A stretch of 64,000 nt of DNA from Candidatus Omnitrophota bacterium. Its GTDB lineage: Bacteria; Hinthialibacterota; Hinthialibacteria; Hinthialibacterales; Hinthialibacteraceae. The stretch spans positions 1 to 64,000 of the forward strand of contig JABLXU010000047.1 in the NCBI GenBank assembly GCA_013177805.1, written 5' to 3'. Below are positions 61,580 through 64,000 of the stretch, piece by piece. The notes beneath the pieces are model-generated. The model made no database searches. It was not told where the DNA came from and worked only from the letters and a program-made list of their open reading frames with translations. Position numbers and translations under genes: made by a program. Numbering within the stretch: the stretch's first letter is position 1; each line of letters begins with the position of its first letter.

Positions 61580-61829
61580 GGTCTCTCTCCACGGCTTTGA
61601 TTACATCCCGGATTACAAAATAGGTTTGCCGAAAAGCGGAAATGACACCCAAGAGCAAGAAAACCGCCTTCAGCCACGTTGTGCCCAATTTGCCATCCAG
61701 CCAATTCCCGATATAGAAAAAAACGACCGGATAGAGCACCAAAAACGTCGGAATGAAGACACAAGAACCCGCAATCCGAACCCACTTGAACTTGGACTCA
61801 CTGGTGTTTTTTTTATCCAAGACGTCCAC
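61569..61829 (-). CDS. atpZ: AtpZ/AtpI family small membrane protein
   Basis: The 86-residue protein has two membrane segments (VFIPTFLVLYPVVFFYIG, WLKAVFLLLGVISAFRQTYFVI) and ends with a basic helix. It matches the AtpZ type found first in atp operons, proposed in Mg2+/Ca2+ handling or assembly with AtpI. It is the first gene of the operon. Confidence 0.75.
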   Translation of the reverse strand: MDVLDKKNTSESKFKWVRIAGSCVFIPTFLVLYPVVFFYIGNWLDGKLGTTWLKAVFLLLGVISAFRQTYFVIRDVIKAVERDRDS

Positions 61830-61844
61830 TGGTTTTGGTCTCTC

Positions 61845-61864
61845 GTGGACTTGAGCCAGTCCAC
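61845..61864. promoter_or_regulatory. Hairpin in the divergent region upstream of the atp operon
   Basis: A perfect 7-bp stem GTGGACT/AGTCCAC (61845-61851, 61858-61864) lies 16 nt upstream of atpZ, within its 5' leader. The divergent radical SAM gene starts at about 62117. No clear -35/-10 pair was seen. Confidence 0.35.
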
Positions 61865-62116
61865 CCCTGTACCGGTAGGACTAATAGGAACCAATCTTAA
61901 ATTCCAACCGGGAAGGTGTCAACCGTCGCAGTCCGGGGCGGAACCACCCTTTATTAAAAATTTTTCAAAAAGGGGTGTGGCGGAACGAGGATTGGCCGGG
62001 ACCGATTGAGGCAAAATGCGGGTTATCTATCGAATTGGTTATGGTGTACCATTCATCCGGCGCATGGCCGCCCGCCCTGCCCCCATTCCATTTCAAGTTG
62101 ACCCAAATAGGATACA

Positions 62117-63727
62117 ATGGCGGAGAAAGCAGGGATTGGGGCCGATCTTTCCCTACCCGGCCATTCAGAATGCGAAGTGAATCAAGTGGATGCGTTCATG
62201 AAAATTCGGGAGTTGATTTCCCTTGAGAAACATCTGCGATCCTTTCCCGAAACGCCTCACGGGCCGATCGGTTTAATCTATCCCCATGTTTATCCCGTGG
62301 GGATGGCCAGTTTGGGTTACCAACAGGTCTACCGCCTTTTTCGTGAGTCCGGCTTTGGGGTGGAGCGGGTATTTTGGGATCCGGAGGGCCGGGAAACCAT
62401 CAGCCTAGAGAACCGGATCCCGCTTTTCCGTTTCCCCATTGTAGCGAGTTCGTATACTTATGAACTGGATATCCTCCATCTGCTGAAAATGCTGATCCGG
62501 GGGGGCGTCGATCCGCTCGCGGAGCAGCGGGGGCCAGAATCGCCCTGGCTGATCATGGGGGGACAAGCCGCCACCGCCAATCCCCGGCTGCTGCAACGGA
62601 TTGCGGACATCATCGTGCTGGGTGAAGGGGAACAGGTGATCGAAGCCCTTTCGAGGAGGTTGATCCAAACTCAAGGAGAGGCACGCACCCGCGTTTTGGA
62701 GGCCGTGGCCGAACTGCCGCACGTCTATGTGCCCCGGGTCCACGGCGAGTTCGACCGCCATCGCTTTCCCCAACATACTCTCGAGCCACTTGATCTCTAC
62801 CCCTGCCATTCGGTCATCCGGGCGGCTAAAGACGAGTTCGGCGGCGCGTTTTTGCTGGAATTGTCGCGCGGTTGCAAATATCAATGCAAATTCTGCATTG
62901 TCCACTACATGAACGGCACGGCACGGTACCGCGAGTTTGACAGTTTGATCGATACCCTGGATCGCTACCAACACCTATACGAAAAAGTGGGCCTGCTCGG
63001 GGCGGCGGTAGCCGATCATCCCCGTGTGGAGGATGTCACCGAATGGTTGGTGCGGCGGGGGAAGCAGGTTTCCACCTCCTCCCTGCGGGCGGAACGGCTG
63101 ACCGAACGGTTTTTGGATTTGTTGCGCGAGGGCGGACAACAGAACCTCACCGTCGCGCCCGAAGCGGGAGACGTAACACGGCGCCGGGACATGAAAAAGG
63201 GAGTCCGCGACGACAAATATCTCCGCTTGGCCGAATGGGCCGGGAAACGGCAATTCCATAGTTTGAAACTCTATTTTCTGCTCGGTACGCCGGGAGCCGA
63301 TCCCATGGACGAAGCGGCCGAAATCATTGAGTTCAGCCGGAAAATGAGTGAGGTCTTCACGGGCCACGGCGGTGGCAAGATCATTGCCGCCCTTTCGCCC
63401 TTCGTCCCCAAGCCCACCACGCCCTGGGCAAGCGAAGCATTATGGGATCCCAAGGCGGTCAAGAAGGCTTCCCGGGTGGTCCGGAAACATCTGGCGTTCC
63501 GTGGCAACTTGAAGGTGCCCCCCGTGAATGTCAAGGAAGCGCGCGCCGAAGCCATCCTCTCCTGGTTTGGGCCGGAATTGACCGATGAGTTGCTGCGCCT
63601 GGCGCGGGAGGAGATTTCCCTGGAATCAGCCTTCAAGGATTTCAATCTGGACCAAATCCCCGAACAGGCCCGGCGGATATCGGGATACCCGGAACTGGCC
63701 GAAACCGGGGGTAAAGGAATGAAATGA
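62117..63727 (+). CDS. Radical SAM protein with N-terminal B12-binding-like domain
   Basis: The 536-residue protein has an N-terminal part resembling cobalamin-binding domains (YPHVYPVGMASLGYQQVYRL, WLIMGGQAATANPRLL, IIVLGEGEQVIEAL) and a radical SAM core with the cluster motif SRGCKYQCKFC (about 252-262). Further motifs are LTVAPEAGDVTRRRDMKKG and KLYFLLGTPGADP. This is the radical SAM group of tRNA methylthiolase-like or TIGR03960-type proteins; the substrate cannot be told. ATG 62117 has AGGA 5 nt upstream; ATG 62198 is a family-like alternative start. Confidence 0.85.
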   Translation: MAEKAGIGADLSLPGHSECEVNQVDAFMKIRELISLEKHLRSFPETPHGPIGLIYPHVYPVGMASLGYQQVYRLFRESGFGVERVFWDPEGRETISLENRIPLFRFPIVASSYTYELDILHLLKMLIRGGVDPLAEQRGPESPWLIMGGQAATANPRLLQRIADIIVLGEGEQVIEALSRRLIQTQGEARTRVLEAVAELPHVYVPRVHGEFDRHRFPQHTLEPLDLYPCHSVIRAAKDEFGGAFLLELSRGCKYQCKFCIVHYMNGTARYREFDSLIDTLDRYQHLYEKVGLLGAAVADHPRVEDVTEWLVRRGKQVSTSSLRAERLTERFLDLLREGGQQNLTVAPEAGDVTRRRDMKKGVRDDKYLRLAEWAGKRQFHSLKLYFLLGTPGADPMDEAAEIIEFSRKMSEVFTGHGGGKIIAALSPFVPKPTTPWASEALWDPKAVKKASRVVRKHLAFRGNLKVPPVNVKEARAEAILSWFGPELTDELLRLAREEISLESAFKDFNLDQIPEQARRISGYPELAETGGKGMK

Positions 63728-63921
63728 GGGAATATCCGCCATCCATTCTTGTCTCTGGATTGGGAATCCCTTCCCTTTTCCCGGCTCGATGAGAAAGATA
63801 AAAAGCGGTTTGCTTTCTGTCCTCTTATCCCCTAGGCCGGTTACACTATAATTTTAACCATTGCCAAAGATAGGGTCCGAATCCAGGATGATCGAATGTT
63901 TCGGGCTGAAAGGAGTGCGGG

Positions 63922-64000
63922 ATGCAATATCCGATTTGGGAAGTCCCCATGCTGGGCGGCGGGATGGTGATCGCCATCATCGCCATCATTCATGTGACGA
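63922..64000 (+). CDS. N-terminus of a membrane protein (partial, right edge)
   Basis: AGGAG sits 7 nt before ATG 63922. The visible 26 residues (MQYPIWEVPMLGGGMVIAI and onward) start a hydrophobic segment. This resembles the start of predicted polytopic cytochrome-type membrane proteins, from memory only. The gene runs off the window. Confidence 0.6.
   Translation, partial: MQYPIWEVPMLGGGMVIAIIAIIHVT

Noticed and set aside
1..64000. tRNA, rRNA, tmRNA, SRP RNA or RNase P RNA
   Set aside because: None of their conserved cores was found in the intergenic regions by eye; a covariance search would be needed to be sure.

Overview
This window comes from a bacterium, most likely an uncultivated one. 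It encodes F1Fo ATP synthase, DnaA, EF-P, RsfS and a type IV/II pseudopilin, and I found no rRNA or tRNA gene. The pseudopilin and the secreted proteins ending in a Trp/Tyr tail resemble those of candidate phyla in the PVC/FCB neighbourhood (for example Sumerlaeota or Hydrogenedentota), but that placement is a guess from recall, not a measurement.

Layout. 1-8.4 kb: the leader-proximal end of a CRISPR array and a complete type I-G cas operon (cas3, csb3-like cas8, csb1/cas7, csb2/cas5-6, cas4-cas1 fusion, cas2), all on the minus strand. 9.0-11.5 kb: nicO-nikR, nickel transport and its regulator. 11.8-16.5 kb: a secreted protein, then an ABC exporter operon. 16.6-19 kb: rsfS, a zinc-ribbon protein and CCA-adding enzyme. 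19.3-23.2 kb: two lipoproteins (one apparently frameshifted) and a tandem-domain nucleotide cyclase broken by a partial duplication. 23.9-34.4 kb: a group 3b-type NAD(P)-linked [NiFe] hydrogenase (beta, gamma, delta, alpha order) with its protease and hypA, F, C, D, E; hypB is absent. 34.6-41.1 kb: efp, a small amber-interrupted gene, a group II intron fragment sitting directly behind the dnaA terminator, dnaA, a probable oriC, ygfZ and a gene with a long leader. 41.4-50.9 kb: an amber-interrupted secreted protein, a pseudopilin, glycosyltransferases, a methyltransferase, an NtrC-like regulator without the GAFTGA loop, tlyA and nadK. 50.9-61.8 kb: an almost unbroken minus-strand run of glnB, a metallohydrolase, mdh, icd and the complete atp operon. 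62.1-64 kb: a radical SAM protein and the start of a membrane protein.

How it fits together. Nickel uptake (NicO/NikR), the hydrogenase subunits and the Hyp maturation proteins form one functional theme. The maturation set is unusual because HypA lacks its zinc ribbon and HypB is missing. Three genes carry in-frame TAG codons although TAG ends several normal genes here, so these look like decay, assembly error or a read-through story rather than a recoded genetic code. The least-explained pieces are the cysteine-rich leader ORF and hairpin at 40.1 kb, an orphan minus-strand terminator at 23.35 kb, and the structured oriC.
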